35,218 nt of DNA from the NCBI GenBank assembly GCA_014190295.1, contig BJGF01000006.1:1-35218 (forward strand), read 5' to 3'. Source of the stretch: Actinomycetes bacterium. GTDB taxonomy: Bacteria > Actinomycetota > Acidimicrobiia > Acidimicrobiales > Ilumatobacteraceae. The notes beneath the pieces were generated by a model. It was not told where the DNA came from. It ran no database searches and worked only from the letters and a program-made list of their open reading frames with translations. Of the stretch, positions 15,751 to 26,239 are shown one piece after another. Both the position numbers and the translations under genes were made by a program. The stretch's first letter is position 1, and each line of letters starts with the position of its first letter.

Positions 15751-18480
15751 TTAATTCACGCGGCCGTGACACATCTTGTATTTTTTGCCTGAACCACATG
15801 GGCATTGGGCATTTCGTGGGGTTTTTGACCAATCTGGGGCGCCAAAAACACTCGAGCTATTTTTCGTAACCGATGCAGGTTTTTCGTCGATATTTTCGTC
15901 GGATGTCTGCTGGATATTGCTCAAAGCGGTTGATGGGGTGCTGTCGTTGACTACCTGCACGTGCATCACGTATTTCACGAAGTCTTGCGCAATACCTTTC
16001 ATTAAGGTACCGAACATTTCAAAACCTTCGCGTTGCCACTCGATCAATGGATCTTTTTGACCAACGGCTCGAAGATTGATGCCCTCTTGCAGATAATCCA
16101 TCTCTTCTAGATGCTCGCGCCAGCGCTGGTCAATAATTCGCAACATTACTTGACGCTCAACTTCACGCATCACAGACTCGCCCATCTCTAATTCGCGTTG
16201 CGCATAATACGAACTCGCGTCGCCCATCACGAGGTCATACATCTCGTTTGTTGAGTCACAACTAGAAAGATTTGATGCTGAAATTTTGGTAGGCCAAAAA
16301 GTAACAAGCTCCAAAGCCAAACCGGTGACATCCCATTCATCATCAACTTCGGCCACGCAATGTGCTTCAATCAATGCGTCAACAGCCTCTGCCAAATAAT
16401 CCATCGCCGCCGATTTCAGATCTACGCCCTGCAAAATTTGATCTCGACGCTGATAAATAACTTTGCGCTGTTCATTCATTACTTCGTCGTATTTAAGAAC
16501 ATTCTTACGAACCTCACCATTGCGTTGCTCGACGGTGCTCTGCGCACGTTCAATTGCTTTTGTGACCATTGATGCTTCGATTGCCTCATCATCTGGTAAC
16601 GCACGACCCATTACCCACGACAATGCACCGGTTGCAAATAGCCGCATAAGTTCGTCATCCAAACTCAGATAAAAGCGGCTCTCACCAAGATCGCCTTGAC
16701 GTCCCGAACGACCGCGCAACTGGTTGTCGATTCGACGACTTTCGTGACGCTCGGTGCCAAGAACATAAAGCCCACCTAACTCGCGTACTTTGTCGCCTTC
16801 AATTTTACATTTCTCGATATATTTTTCGAGAAGTTCGTGATAACGCTGCTGAGCCTTATCACGCGCAGTCAAGAAATCTGGTGGCATCAAATCAAGGGCG
16901 GTTGGCAAAGCAAACTCGTCCATCAAAGTTTCTGGAGTGTGCCCTTCTTTGAGTACGTCATGACGCGCAAGACCTTCTGGGTTTCCACCCAGCAAAATGT
17001 CAACACCACGACCAGCCATGTTTGTCGCCACCGTAATTGCACCGAGGCGACCCGCCTGAGTGACGACCAACGCTTCGCGTGCATGTTGCTTTGCGTTTAG
17101 AACTTCGTGAGGAATGCCCCGCTGTTGCAATTTATGGGATAACTGCTCACTTTTTTCAACGCTGATCGTGCCAACAAGTACAGGTTGACCTTTGACATGC
17201 CGCTCTTCGAGATCTTTGACTACTGCTTCAAACTTTGCTGATTCGGTCTTGAAAATTAAATCGGCTTGATCTTCACGCACCATGTCGCGGTTCGTTGGAA
17301 TCGGGACAACTTGTAAGTTGTAAGTATTCATTAGTTCGGCAGCCTCAGTTTGCGCGGTTCCCGTCATGCCCGAAAGTTTTTCGTACATTCTGAAGTAATT
17401 CTGCAAAGTAATAGTTGCCAATGTTTGATTTTCTTCTTTGATTTTTACGCCTTCTTTGGCTTCAACAGCCTGGTGAATGCCTTCACTCCAGCGTCGACCC
17501 TCAAGAATTCGACCGGTGAACTCATCGACGATCTTGATTTCGCCATCTTGAACGATGTAGTCCTTGTCTCGGTGATAAAGCACCGATGCTTTGAGCGCGA
17601 CTTGCAATTGGTGAACAAAATTTTGCTGTACTTCGTCGTAGAGGTTTTCGATTCCGAGTTGGTGTTCGACTTTTTCGATACCAATTTCGGTTGGCACAAC
17701 GATTCTCTTGTCTTCTTCAACGTCAAAGTCAACGTCGCGCTCCATTGTCCGCACAATTGACGCGAATCGGTAGTACAACTTGGCAGCGTCAGCAACACGA
17801 CCTGAGATGATCAATGGTGTGCGTGCTTCGTCGATAAGAATTGAGTCAACTTCGTCGACGATTGCAAAATTAAAACCTCGTTGAACTTTTTCATCGAGCG
17901 TGCTGGCCATATTGTCGCGCAAATAATCAAAACCAAATTCGTTATTTGTTCCGTAAGTAATGTCAGATGCATAGTCGACTCGTTTCTCAGCTGGACTCGA
18001 GCGCCGACCAGAGATTACGAGACCTACCGACAAACCAAGCCACCGATGAATCTGTCCCATCCATTCGGCGTCACGCTGTGCCAAATAATCGTTGGTCGTA
18101 ATTTGATGAACACCTTTACCTGAAAGACCATTGAGGTATGCAGGCAAAGTGGATACGAGGGTCTTGCCCTCTCCGGTTTTCATTTCGGCAACCCAACCAG
18201 CGTGCAACGCGGCGCCACCCATCAGTTGCACGTCATAATGTCGCTGACCGATTACTCGTGTTGCCGCTTCACGCACGACAGCAAACGACTCGATTAATAG
18301 ATCTTCAAGAGTTTCGCCACGTTCGATCCGAGATTTGAATTCGGCTGTTTTGCCCCGCAATTCAGCCTCGCTCATCGCCGACATTTGAGCGGCCAAGGCA
18401 TTGATATCAGGCAAAATTGCCGCTAGGGCTTTGACCTTCTTGCCTTCTCCGGCGCGCAGGACTCGATCAAGGATTGCCAT
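15751..18480 (-). CDS. secA: Preprotein translocase ATPase SecA
   Basis: This 909-residue motor drives Sec-dependent export through SecYEG. The true start is ATG 18480 ([15 protein letters not shown]), a typical SecA N-terminus; the open frame extends 40 codons further upstream, but that part is the shadow of comF. Walker A KTGEGKT is at 101-107, then the DEVDS Walker B, the preprotein cross-linking domain, the second helicase domain with [10 protein letters not shown], and a C-terminal zinc-binding SEC-C tail ([13 protein letters not shown]). The first 58 bases overlap the end of comF. An hpf gene, which often sits between comF and secA in actinobacteria, is missing. Confidence 0.97.
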   Translation of the reverse strand: MAILDRVLRAGEGKKVKALAAILPDINALAAQMSAMSEAELRGKTAEFKSRIERGETLEDLLIESFAVVREAATRVIGQRHYDVQLMGGAALHAGWVAEMKTGEGKTLVSTLPAYLNGLSGKGVHQITTNDYLAQRDAEWMGQIHRWLGLSVGLVISGRRSSPAEKRVDYASDITYGTNNEFGFDYLRDNMASTLDEKVQRGFNFAIVDEVDSILIDEARTPLIISGRVADAAKLYYRFASIVRTMERDVDFDVEEDKRIVVPTEIGIEKVEHQLGIENLYDEVQQNFVHQLQVALKASVLYHRDKDYIVQDGEIKIVDEFTGRILEGRRWSEGIHQAVEAKEGVKIKEENQTLATITLQNYFRMYEKLSGMTGTAQTEAAELMNTYNLQVVPIPTNRDMVREDQADLIFKTESAKFEAVVKDLEERHVKGQPVLVGTISVEKSEQLSHKLQQRGIPHEVLNAKQHAREALVVTQAGRLGAITVATNMAGRGVDILLGGNPEGLARHDVLKEGHTPETLMDEFALPTALDLMPPDFLTARDKAQQRYHELLEKYIEKCKIEGDKVRELGGLYVLGTERHESRRIDNQLRGRSGRQGDLGESRFYLSLDDELMRLFATGALSWVMGRALPDDEAIEASMVTKAIERAQSTVEQRNGEVRKNVLKYDEVMNEQRKVIYQRRDQILQGVDLKSAAMDYLAEAVDALIEAHCVAEVDDEWDVTGLALELVTFWPTKISASNLSSCDSTNEMYDLVMGDASSYYAQRELEMGESVMREVERQVMLRIIDQRWREHLEEMDYLQEGINLRAVGQKDPLIEWQREGFEMFGTLMKGIAQDFVKYVMHVQVVNDSTPSTALSNIQQTSDENIDEKPASVTKNSSSVFGAPDWSKTPRNAQCPCGSGKKYKMCHGRVN

Positions 18481-19178
18481 AAGACAGTAGATGCTACCGC
18501 AGCACAGATAACCCGACCCGCCCCCGCTTTGTAAAGTGCTCGAGAAGCGCCCTCGAGAGTTGCCCCTGTCGTGACAACGTCGTCGATTACTACAACACAT
18601 TGATTTTTTAATTCACGTGACAAAAACTGCGGCCCAACGAGGCGTTCTTGTTTTGAGCGACCAGTTTGCGGTTGGTTTGTTAACCGATGCAACACACTTC
18701 GGCACGGAACTTGCAATTCTCGTGCGACAAAGCGGGCAATTAATTCGGCATGGTCATGACCGCGCTCTAATTTGCGCTCGTATGTAGTCGGGGCCCATGT
18801 AATAAAATCAATTTCTTGCTTCGCATTTGAAGTTTCGTGCGCAATGCGTTCTGCCAGCGCCCCGCCAAACAAACTGAGCGAAGATCGCATGTTGCGATAT
18901 TTCAAACCAAGAATCATTTTTCGTATAACTGTGCTATAGCCAAATGCAACAATAATATTTGCACTATTAATATTGCTGCCAAAATTATCACGGTATTGGT
19001 TATGAAACTTTGGCGTACTTTGTAATTTGGTGATTCGAGATATTTTTGATTCACAAGTCTTACATGATGCTGATGTGACTTGCATACAACCCGGGCATGG
19101 TGTGCCAAAAATCGCGCTGATTATTTTTGTGAAACTGAAATTTGTAAAAGTCAGATTTGCAAGAGCTGGTTTTGTCAT
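18423..19178 (-). CDS. ComF-family phosphoribosyltransferase-like protein
   Basis: The protein has 251 residues. It has an N-terminal zinc ribbon (Cys28, Cys31, Cys39, Cys42) and a C-terminal type I phosphoribosyltransferase fold with the PRPP loop [13 protein letters not shown] near 194-206. The conserved central GLKYR motif is present (90-94). ComF proteins take part in natural transformation (ssDNA uptake) in competent bacteria, and are also kept in species without known competence. The start ATG 19178 has a 10-bp tandem repeat just upstream. Its last 58 bases lie in another frame over the start of secA, suggesting coupled expression. The N-terminal part is rich in Ile, Asn, Phe and Lys codons, more AT-rich than its neighbours. 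Confidence 0.85.
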   Translation of the reverse strand: MTKPALANLTFTNFSFTKIISAIFGTPCPGCMQVTSASCKTCESKISRITKLQSTPKFHNQYRDNFGSNINSANIIVAFGYSTVIRKMILGLKYRNMRSSLSLFGGALAERIAHETSNAKQEIDFITWAPTTYERKLERGHDHAELIARFVARELQVPCRSVLHRLTNQPQTGRSKQERLVGPQFLSRELKNQCVVVIDDVVTTGATLEGASRALYKAGAGRVICAAVASTVLWQSLIESCAPEKARRSKP

Positions 19179-19190
19179 AAGTTTGAATCG

Positions 19191-19240
19191 TGAATAATCG
19201 TGACTAATCGTGACTAATCATGACTAATCATAAATAATTA
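19191..19240. repeat. Five-unit 10-bp tandem repeat between comF and yczE-like gene
   Basis: Five consecutive 10-base units occupy 19191-19240, variants of TGACTAATCR: TGAATAATCG, TGACTAATCG, TGACTAATCA, TGACTAATCA, TAAATAATTA. A degenerate partial copy (TTGAATCG) ends at 19190. The period is about one helical turn, and each unit carries an AT-rich AATC/AATT core. The array begins 12 bases upstream of the comF ATG and ends 44 bases upstream of the divergent gene. It could be an operator array, a curved element or a simple expansion. Confidence 0.85.
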
Positions 19241-19272
19241 TGTCTACGGGGTGTCACGCAATAACTAACGAG

Positions 19273-19278
19273 TAGTAT
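19273..19278 (+). promoter_or_regulatory. Candidate -10 element, leaderless type
   Basis: TAGTAT ends six bases before the ATG at 19285, so transcription would begin at the start codon. No Shine-Dalgarno sequence and no convincing -35 hexamer is seen; the 10-bp repeat array lies further upstream. Confidence 0.4.
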
Positions 19279-19284
19279 CGCAAG

Positions 19285-19902
19285 ATGCACGGTTTAGAAG
19301 ATCTTGATTTTCGGGATCGCCTTGGCAGTCGCCTAGTTCGTTGTGTGTTCGGCCTGTGTCTGTTTGGCATTGGTATATCACTGCAGATGAACGCCAACAT
19401 CGGCGCTCCACCTTGGGATGTATTTCACCAAGGAGTCGCCAAGCAAACCGAAATCTCAATCGGAAAAATCATTGTGATCACCGGTTTTGCGCTACTTCTG
19501 CTTTGGATTCCACTTAAACAAAAGCCCGGTCTTGGCACGATTCTTAATGCGCTAGAGATCGGCACGATTGCAGATATCGCATTGGCAATAATTCCTGAAC
19601 CATCAAACATTTTTATTCGCGTCGCAATGGTTGCTGTCGGAATCACGACCGTGGCGATCGGCACCGGTTTCTATCTCGGTAGTGCACTTGGGCCTGGTCC
19701 GCGCGACGGTTTAATGACAGGTCTTGCCAAACTTGGGATTCCGATTCGCGTCGGGCGCACAGCAGTCGAAATAATCGTGCTGGTAACGGGTTGGTTGCTT
19801 GGCGGTCAAGTTGGATTTGCTACTTTTGCATTTGCTTTCGGCGTTGGGCCACTTGTGCAATTTTTCTTACCACGATTAGCGGTAAAAAAACCAGAAAATT
19901 AG
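19285..19902 (+). CDS. YczE/YitT-type integral membrane protein
   Basis: This 205-residue protein has about five membrane helices (starting near residue 18) and matches the YczE/YyaS-like family: [16 protein letters not shown] near 34-49 and the hallmark [13 protein letters not shown] near 132-144. The two motifs are internal repeats of a G-x-x-PxD type. Members are predicted transporters or transport accessory proteins with no settled substrate; some sit next to MocR-type regulators, but none is here. The start ATG has a candidate -10 box six bases upstream. The last 4 bases overlap the convergent ahcY gene. Confidence 0.85.
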   Translation: MHGLEDLDFRDRLGSRLVRCVFGLCLFGIGISLQMNANIGAPPWDVFHQGVAKQTEISIGKIIVITGFALLLLWIPLKQKPGLGTILNALEIGTIADIALAIIPEPSNIFIRVAMVAVGITTVAIGTGFYLGSALGPGPRDGLMTGLAKLGIPIRVGRTAVEIIVLVTGWLLGGQVGFATFAFAFGVGPLVQFFLPRLAVKKPEN

Positions 19903-21353
19903 TAGCGGTAACGCTCTGCTTTGAACGGTCCACTTGGTTCGATGCCCAAATATTCGGATTGCTCATCAGACAATTTTGTGATGATCGCGCCGAGCGCGTC
20001 TAAATGCAATGATGCGACTTTTTCGTCTAGATGTTTTGGCAACACATAAACGCCAAGCGGGTAATTCTTCGTGTTATTGAACAATTCAATTTGCGCAATA
20101 ACTTGGTTCGTAAACGAACAACTCATCACAAAGCTTGGGTGTCCAGTTGCACAACCAAGGTTCACGAGACGTCCTTCAGCAAGCACAATAACTGCATGAC
20201 CATCAGCAAATGTCCAGAGATCAGTGCCGGACTTAAGTTCGTCACGAGTTGCACCACTTCGGGCTAATCCCGCCATATCAATTTCGTTGTCAAAGTGACC
20301 GATGTTGCACACGATCGCATTGTGTTTCATTTTTGCCATGTGCTCGGCAGTAACGATTGCTTCGTTGCCAGTAGCAGTCACAAAAATATCGGCGACCTTG
20401 ACGACGTTGTCTAGCGTGTTGACGATGTAGCCCTCCATCGCTGCTTGCAATGCGTTTATCGGATCAATTTCGGTCACGACAACTCGCGCACCTTGACCGC
20501 GAAGACTTTGTGCACAACCTTTGCCAACATCTCCGTATCCGCAGACAACTGCCATCTTGCCGGCGATCATTACGTCGGTCGCACGATTCAAGGCATCGAT
20601 CAATGAGTGACGACATCCGTAAAGATTGTCGAACTTGCTTTTTGTGACACTGTCATTGACGTTGATCGCAGGAAACAAAAGTTCTTTGTCTTGCGCCATT
20701 TTGTAAAGACGCTTGACGCCCGTGGTCGTTTCTTCGGTGACACCTTTGATGCCCTTCGACATTTTTGTCCAGCGTGATGGATTAGTTTTCAAACCGCGTT
20801 GCAACAACCCAAGCACGATTGCTAATTCTGGATTCGACGCCGTTGTTGGATCAGGAACCGCTCCTGCTTTTTCGAACTCGACACCTTTATGCAACAACAT
20901 CGTCGCGTCGCCACCGTCGTCGAGAATCATGTTCGGGCCATCACCGTCTGGCCAAGTCATCATCTGATCTGTAGCCCACCAATATTCTTCAAGCGTCTCG
21001 CCCTTCCACGCATAAACAGGCACACCTTGGGGATTTTCAGCCGTTCCATTCGGACCAACGACGACGGCTGCGGCCGCGTGATCTTGTGTCGAGAAAATAT
21101 TGCAACTAGCCCAACGAACCTCTGCACCAAGTTGGACGAGGGTTTCGATAAGCACTGCAGTTTGAATCGTCATATGAAGAGAACCAGAGATGCGCGCACC
21201 CTTGAGTGGTTGCGATGCACCGAACTCTTTGCGCAACGCGCGCAAGCCTGGCATCTCGTGCTCGGCGAGATGAATTTCTTTGCGGCCGAACGGCGCCATT
21301 GAAAGGTCGGCAACTCGATAATCCTTGCGTGCGGCAAAACTTGACGATGACAT
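19899..21353 (-). CDS. ahcY: S-adenosylhomocysteinase
   Basis: This 484-residue NAD-dependent enzyme hydrolyses S-adenosylhomocysteine to adenosine and homocysteine, clearing the product of SAM methylation. Markers are [10 protein letters not shown] (57-66), the SVTKSKFDN substrate segment near 235-243, the NAD motif GYGDVGKG (272-279), the C-terminal FAxGH (FADGH) and the terminal KAERYRY that reaches the neighbouring subunit. The ~40-residue insert typical of most bacterial enzymes (around 115-180) is present. AGGAG at 21359-21363 lies five bases before the ATG. It is the last gene of the DUF3499-manB transcript, 39 bases after the Trm112-like gene; mycobacteria keep sahH and manB in the same neighbourhood. 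Confidence 0.97.
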   Translation of the reverse strand: MSSSSFAARKDYRVADLSMAPFGRKEIHLAEHEMPGLRALRKEFGASQPLKGARISGSLHMTIQTAVLIETLVQLGAEVRWASCNIFSTQDHAAAAVVVGPNGTAENPQGVPVYAWKGETLEEYWWATDQMMTWPDGDGPNMILDDGGDATMLLHKGVEFEKAGAVPDPTTASNPELAIVLGLLQRGLKTNPSRWTKMSKGIKGVTEETTTGVKRLYKMAQDKELLFPAINVNDSVTKSKFDNLYGCRHSLIDALNRATDVMIAGKMAVVCGYGDVGKGCAQSLRGQGARVVVTEIDPINALQAAMEGYIVNTLDNVVKVADIFVTATGNEAIVTAEHMAKMKHNAIVCNIGHFDNEIDMAGLARSGATRDELKSGTDLWTFADGHAVIVLAEGRLVNLGCATGHPSFVMSCSFTNQVIAQIELFNNTKNYPLGVYVLPKHLDEKVASLHLDALGAIITKLSDEQSEYLGIEPSGPFKAERYRY

Positions 21354-21392
21354 TTTTTCTCCTGATTGTCTGTTTCTAATAACTGGCTTTAA

Positions 21393-21638
21393 CTAAAAAG
21401 TTGGTTTGAGACCAAGTTGTGTCGCCTTGGCCATAAGTCGCTCATGGTCGATTTGGTTAACGTTTTTCGCCTCGGCGATAAGCATCACAGGGATACCCTG
21501 ACGAATTTCGTAACACATTTGCAAACGTGGGTTGTAGAGAATTTGTTCATCTTCGTAGTAAATCAAACTGCCTTTGTCTTTTGGGCAAGCCAAGATCTCG
21601 AGCAATAACGGATTCAAAGACGAATTGCCCACAACCAT
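21393..21638 (-). CDS. Trm112-like zinc-ribbon protein
   Basis: This 81-residue protein is of the Trm112/YcaR family. It begins with NPLLLEILACP (9-19) and carries the family's IRQGIPVML motif (45-53). Only Cys18 and Cys42 remain of the usual four cysteines (the first pair reads CPKD), so zinc binding is doubtful. Eukaryotic and archaeal Trm112 activate methyltransferases; bacterial versions are often encoded next to phosphomannomutase or lipid A genes without a proven role. Here it follows manB by 26 bases and precedes ahcY, which would suit a methyltransferase link, but that is inference. Confidence 0.88.
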   Translation of the reverse strand: MVVGNSSLNPLLLEILACPKDKGSLIYYEDEQILYNPRLQMCYEIRQGIPVMLIAEAKNVNQIDHERLMAKATQLGLKPTF

Positions 21639-21664
21639 GGGCTCAACGATAACACTTGCGCTGC

Positions 21665-23017
21665 TTAGGCGGTGATCAGCATCAATAACTCTGCAACATA
21701 CTCGTCACACTCTTCGCGAGTTGCCGCCTCAAGATTGAGTCGCAAAAGTGGTTCGGTATTCGATGCTCGAACATTAAACCACCAAGAACCACAATCGACT
21801 GTCAGCCCGTCCAAGTGATCTTGTGGATAAGCCGAAAATTTCTTGGCGACACGATCAATCACGACCGATATATCTGCAACCTGCGTATTGATCTCTCCGC
21901 TACTGGAGTATTTTTCGAACGGTGCGCGTAATTCAGACAACGTCTTGCCGGTTCGGCACATCTCTCCGAGCACAACCATCGTCGCAATTAACCCGCTATC
22001 GGCACGATAGTTATCGGCAAAGTAATAATGACCAGAATGCTCGCCAGCAAACACGGCGCCGGTCTCTGCCATTACTTGCTTCATATAACTATGACCATTT
22101 TTTGTGCGAATTGGCGTGCCGCCGAGGTTTGTAATCGTTTCAGGCACGACTCGCGAACAAATCAAATTGTAAAGAATTGTTGATTTGGGATTCGTACGCA
22201 AAAATACCGAAGCCAGCAACGCGGTTGTTGTGCTGCCAGAGACGCTCTTTCCATTTTCATCAACCAAAAAAACGCGGTCGGCATCACCGTCAAAAGCCAA
22301 ACCAACATCAAACTTGCCTGAGATCACACGCGCCTGAAGATCTCGTTGATTCGCAGGCTGAATCGGATCAGCGGGATGATTAGGAAAAGTGCCGTCAAGT
22401 TCGCCATACATAACTTCGAGATCAAATTCACCTAGACGATCAAATACTGCCGGTGCAACCAGCCCACCCATGCCGTTCGCCGTGTCAGCCACAATGCGCA
22501 ACTTTCGCAATGACTTCGTGTCGATGAATCCAACGACATGACCAACAAACTCTGCGAGCATATTTTTGCGCGTCACCTCACCGGTTGACGCAGCGACAGC
22601 AGGACCTTTGCCATCTAATACATCTTGGGCAATCGCCTTGATTTCACGCAGACCATTATCGATACCAATTGAACGTGCGCCAGATAAACAACATTTGATG
22701 CCGTTGTACTGGGCGGGATTATGCGATGCCGTAAACATTGCCCCGGGTGCGTCGAGTTTTCCTGACGCAAAATAAAGCATGTCGGTGCTTGCAAGACCCA
22801 AATTGATTACATCTACACCTTGCTCGACTAATCCTCGCTGAAACGCGTCGGCTAGACCTGGCCCACTTGGACGCATATCATGCGCGACAACAATTAATTT
22901 TGCGTTCGAAAACTTTGCAAAGGCTATGCCTAGTGCGTAAGCAACAGTTTCATCTAACTGATCTGGGACTGTGCCTCGAATGTCATAAGCCTTGACGATT
23001 GCTTCTAAGTTTGGCAC
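21665..23017 (-). CDS. manB: Phosphomannomutase/phosphoglucomutase
   Basis: This enzyme, about 450 residues, interconverts mannose-6-phosphate and mannose-1-phosphate, the entry to GDP-mannose for mannosylated glycans and lipids. The phosphoserine loop TASHNP is at 96-101 (Ser98), the Mg site DGDADR at 243-248, the sugar-specificity loop GEHSGH at 325-330 and the phosphate-binding RASNTEP near the end. GTG 23017 is chosen because it lies 11 bases after the upstream stop and yields the usual start (PNLEAIVKAYDIRG); the frame is open up to 23077 but that part overlaps the preceding gene. GEHSGH is the form of the loop seen in phosphomannomutases and bifunctional enzymes. Confidence 0.94.
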   Translation of the reverse strand: MPNLEAIVKAYDIRGTVPDQLDETVAYALGIAFAKFSNAKLIVVAHDMRPSGPGLADAFQRGLVEQGVDVINLGLASTDMLYFASGKLDAPGAMFTASHNPAQYNGIKCCLSGARSIGIDNGLREIKAIAQDVLDGKGPAVAASTGEVTRKNMLAEFVGHVVGFIDTKSLRKLRIVADTANGMGGLVAPAVFDRLGEFDLEVMYGELDGTFPNHPADPIQPANQRDLQARVISGKFDVGLAFDGDADRVFLVDENGKSVSGSTTTALLASVFLRTNPKSTILYNLICSRVVPETITNLGGTPIRTKNGHSYMKQVMAETGAVFAGEHSGHYYFADNYRADSGLIATMVVLGEMCRTGKTLSELRAPFEKYSSSGEINTQVADISVVIDRVAKKFSAYPQDHLDGLTVDCGSWWFNVRASNTEPLLRLNLEAATREECDEYVAELLMLITA

Positions 23018-23028
23018 GATTGGAAATA

Positions 23029-25428
23029 CTAGTTGATTAAGGTTTCGTTCATTCGCAAAACACTGCGGTGGCGCCAACGTACAATCGCCATTGCGATGCC
23101 GAGTGCAGTCAGCAGATATGCAAAAAAATCTATTTTTGTATATCCGTAATGTAAACGAATATCTTTCTGTGTTGGCACAACGACCATCATGTTCGGCGCA
23201 ATACGATATGGACCTTTCGCACCAGAGACCTTCCAGTTCGGAAAATAACTCATGCGAACCAGAATCGGTTGACCAATTTTGTCAACGCTAAATGAAATTG
23301 CAGAATCTTCGAGCACGATATTCGTCACCCGTACTGGCTCTGAGGCAACAACGGTTATATCTTGCGTCGGTAAAACAATGTCGACACGACGACTTGATAC
23401 ACCGGGTTCGCCCTCACGGCGAGTTAAGTCAACTGCTACATCCACACGCTGCCACGAATCAGGGCCATCAGCAGCAGGCAAAGCAGCCCAGTCTTCTGGA
23501 TGTTGAAACCAACTCATGCCAATTTCAAGCCAACGCTCTTTTGCGTCGCCGACGTTGCTGTTGGCAATAACTGGTTGCACTGCGAGCGGCACGACCAACT
23601 CGCTGTTGCTGACTTGATAGATCACCCATGGTCCACTTCGAGCAACTTCAACGAGCGCGGCTTGCAAATTGGCTTGATCAATCGCTTCTTGCGTGAATGC
23701 CATAAAATAACGTACGCCAAGTTCTTGCAGATATCGCACGCCGAGGCCAGCATTGTTGTCGTCGTAACGCAACTCGCGCACCGGGTTGCTACTCTGCTTT
23801 GACATCGCCGCCGAAGTGATGAAGTGATACGGAGTTGTACCGGCTGCCTCAAAATTTAATCCTTCCATCGAGCCAATACAGCCATTTGTCCAGTGCGGCA
23901 ACAACATCAGCGACATTGTTGTTCCATATTTGTTCAGTTCACCACTGCTCTCCCAAAGTGCGCGACCGCAACCATGCTTGTCGTCGTTGCCAAGCGACTT
24001 CATAGTTTCGACAACAGCGCGATATTCAACGTAAGCGCTCTTGCCCTCGTATCCCGTGAAGTTCCAACGCGCCCAACCATCTACAAAACCATCATTGGAT
24101 AATTTTGTTGTTATTGGCCCCCAGTTATAGTGCGCAACACCATCAGCACTTGTCGTGACTTTGCCGAATGGTAATTCTTGAAAATGAAAACCAATCACGG
24201 CAGCAACAAGAACTGTCATCGCAATTATCCACGACGAATTAAATTTTGCAACTTCACGTATTGAGACAATCGGCACTAACGGTTCTTGAAATTCTTTATC
24301 AAGCGCTTGTCGCGCAAGTCTTTCTAGCTGGCGAACGCGCACCACTGCGACTACGAACTCATACAGTCCGATCATCATCAACATGTACCGGAGCAAATAA
24401 AGAAATGGAAGCAAACGCGGGTTCCAAAGCAAGCCAATCACCGGCAGACTTCCACGACCGACAAAAACTCCGACGGCAAGCAACGCACAATAAATACCCA
24501 TCCATATTCCGGTGCGATTGCGACGCGATACGCACGCGACGAATCCGATAATCGCGAACAGCGTGATAAAAATATTCCAATAAATTGATAGCGGAAAAAA
24601 CATCTTCCAAAATGAATCAGATGCCCCACTCGGACGAGGCTCGTATTTCATGTCAGTCATAAACGCATGGCTCGTCAAAAATGGCAAAACCCAAAACGCC
24701 GACAGCAACACTGCATTACCAATGATCACGAATGCAGTATTTAGGCTTCGTCGACTTTGCCAGATAACAGTTATAAGAACGACACCACCAAAAACAAAGA
24801 GCAGAACGATGCCGTGGCTGAGTGCGCTGAGCGCAAGCATAAGTGCGGTCACCATTCGACCACGATGTTCATTCAGCGCCCGAATGAACAAACCAAATGT
24901 AAGAACCGCCAACGAAAGTGCGATCGAAAACGAAAACTCACCCGCCATTGTTGAGGCGATATTGCCGCCGTAAATTGTGAAACTCTCGTCGTATAAAAAA
25001 ACAACCGCGGCAAGTGTCAATAACTCTGGAATTGGAAACAAAAATCGGGCCAACTTGCCGAACAACCAGGTGCAAATCGGTAAAGTCAAAATGCCAATCA
25101 CGGCAATAATTTTTAAGGCGATGCCGTACGGAGCAATCAGGTCAACCAGCAAAACGGCAAGCGCCGGAATCAACATATAAAACCGATACATCGGGAAACC
25201 CGCGTACCAGTCGTTGCTCCATCCGGTCAAACGAAAATGTGGCAATAGAAAATCTCGCAAAAATGCCGGTCCGTAGACATGGGCTCCCATATCGCCGCCA
25301 GTCGGCGTGTTGTTGCTAAAAATTAAATTTGGATGCAGCGTCAGCAACAACGCGAATGTGGATGCAGTAACGACGACTATTGAAATAATCTGCTGTGGGC
25401 TTAGTTTGCGAAGATATTTTAAGATCAC
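23029..25428 (-). CDS. Large membrane protein, 6-pyruvoyl-tetrahydropterin synthase-related/YfhO-like, probable glycosyltransferase
   Basis: This is a 799-residue protein starting at GTG 25428. A first helix (14-32) leads to an extracytoplasmic loop with GGDMGAH (44-50) and SNDWYAGFPMYRFY (71-84), the signature of the PTPS-related membrane family, whose acidic first loop resembles GT-C glycosyltransferases that use polyprenyl-phosphate sugars. About ten further helices follow to ~residue 420, then a ~330-residue soluble domain outside the membrane and a last helix near 768-785. It is likely to transfer or assemble sugars on the cell surface. It sits directly before manB, which makes mannose-1-phosphate, so a polyprenyl-mannose donor is plausible but unproven. 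Confidence 0.8.
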   Translation of the reverse strand: MILKYLRKLSPQQIISIVVVTASTFALLLTLHPNLIFSNNTPTGGDMGAHVYGPAFLRDFLLPHFRLTGWSNDWYAGFPMYRFYMLIPALAVLLVDLIAPYGIALKIIAVIGILTLPICTWLFGKLARFLFPIPELLTLAAVVFLYDESFTIYGGNIASTMAGEFSFSIALSLAVLTFGLFIRALNEHRGRMVTALMLALSALSHGIVLLFVFGGVVLITVIWQSRRSLNTAFVIIGNAVLLSAFWVLPFLTSHAFMTDMKYEPRPSGASDSFWKMFFPLSIYWNIFITLFAIIGFVACVSRRNRTGIWMGIYCALLAVGVFVGRGSLPVIGLLWNPRLLPFLYLLRYMLMMIGLYEFVVAVVRVRQLERLARQALDKEFQEPLVPIVSIREVAKFNSSWIIAMTVLVAAVIGFHFQELPFGKVTTSADGVAHYNWGPITTKLSNDGFVDGWARWNFTGYEGKSAYVEYRAVVETMKSLGNDDKHGCGRALWESSGELNKYGTTMSLMLLPHWTNGCIGSMEGLNFEAAGTTPYHFITSAAMSKQSSNPVRELRYDDNNAGLGVRYLQELGVRYFMAFTQEAIDQANLQAALVEVARSGPWVIYQVSNSELVVPLAVQPVIANSNVGDAKERWLEIGMSWFQHPEDWAALPAADGPDSWQRVDVAVDLTRREGEPGVSSRRVDIVLPTQDITVVASEPVRVTNIVLEDSAISFSVDKIGQPILVRMSYFPNWKVSGAKGPYRIAPNMMVVVPTQKDIRLHYGYTKIDFFAYLLTALGIAMAIVRWRHRSVLRMNETLIN

Positions 25429-25465
25429 TGTCTCAAAACACTAGTCTCAAAATGAAGTTAAACGT

Positions 25466-26239
25466 CTACAGATATGCGACTAGCAAAAGCCCGGTTGCAT
25501 TAAAAGCCACATGGGCAACCACCGACATGCCGAGCCGCTTGGTTAAATGAAAACAAGTTCCAACCACAAGTGCAAACGCAAATAATCCTGGAAACTCGAC
25601 AACCTGCAAATGAACTCCCGCAAACCAAACTGCGACGATGACAAGTGCACTGAGTTCATTTATATTTTGACGCAAATGTCCGTGAATAAACCCACGGTAA
25701 ACAAGCTCTTCAACAATCGGTGCACCAAATACGACGACGACGACTAGAACGACAAGCCAAAATCCATGTGCATTGTCGAATAGATCTCGAGCACGCTTTT
25801 CTACGTTGTCAGGAGCGAATTTTTCAGGAAACAAAACTCGAAATGGCCAAGTAACCAAACCTACGAGCAGCAACTGACTTACGACACCAATCGGAATACC
25901 TGCCAGATCAATTAAGCGAAAACTCAGAAAAAAATCTTTTGCAAAATTGCCGCTACCAAATCGGTTCGAAACAATTAATAAACCGACAAGAAACGGTCCC
26001 CACAGTGAAATCGCCGAAACACCCAGAAACCACTTTGGCTCTTGGCCGGTATCCATATCAATATTGCCCGTTGCTCCCAAAATTATCGTCGTGACAACAA
26101 ATGCAACGACGTAACTAGCTAGCCAAGTGAAGACAATTACTCGAACGGAAAAATCACTTGTCGTTAATTGGTTACTTGCCGACTCTCCCCCGGTGTAAGG
26201 ATCTTCGCCAAACGGCGGCGCCCACGGCGACTGACTCAT
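25466..26239 (-). CDS. CPBP-family intramembrane glutamic protease
   Basis: This 257-residue protein has a Pro/Gly-rich cytoplasmic N-terminus (1-30) and about seven hydrophobic helices. The Abi/CAAX-protease motifs are complete: EELVYRGF with Glu177, Glu178 and Arg182, His210 in FAGVH, and HVAFN with His243 and Asn247. Members are Rce1-like proteases in the membrane; bacterial roles range from bacteriocin immunity to protein processing, and the target here is unknown. Its ATG overlaps the DUF3499 stop by four bases (ATGA), and the large membrane protein follows 37 bases downstream, so it belongs to the same transcript. Confidence 0.9.
   Translation of the reverse strand: MSQSPWAPPFGEDPYTGGESASNQLTTSDFSVRVIVFTWLASYVVAFVVTTIILGATGNIDMDTGQEPKWFLGVSAISLWGPFLVGLLIVSNRFGSGNFAKDFFLSFRLIDLAGIPIGVVSQLLLVGLVTWPFRVLFPEKFAPDNVEKRARDLFDNAHGFWLVVLVVVVVFGAPIVEELVYRGFIHGHLRQNINELSALVIVAVWFAGVHLQVVEFPGLFAFALVVGTCFHLTKRLGMSVVAHVAFNATGLLLVAYL

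Noticed and set aside
18481-18600. Forty extra N-terminal residues on SecA
   Set aside because: Family SecA proteins start at the MAILDRVL-like sequence; the extension is Cys/Arg-rich and is the antisense-free shadow of the comF frame on the same strand.
19191-19240. Short repeats as a CRISPR array
   Set aside because: Units are 10 bases, contiguous and without spacers; no cas genes are present.
21354-21392. SAH riboswitch before ahcY
   Set aside because: Only 39 bases separate the two genes and no conserved stem or core motif is visible; an ordinary AGGAG site is there.
25430-25452. Nine-base direct repeat GTCTCAAAA (25430-25438, 25444-25452) before the large membrane protein gene
   Set aside because: It is short, in a within-operon gap, and could arise by chance; no second line of support.
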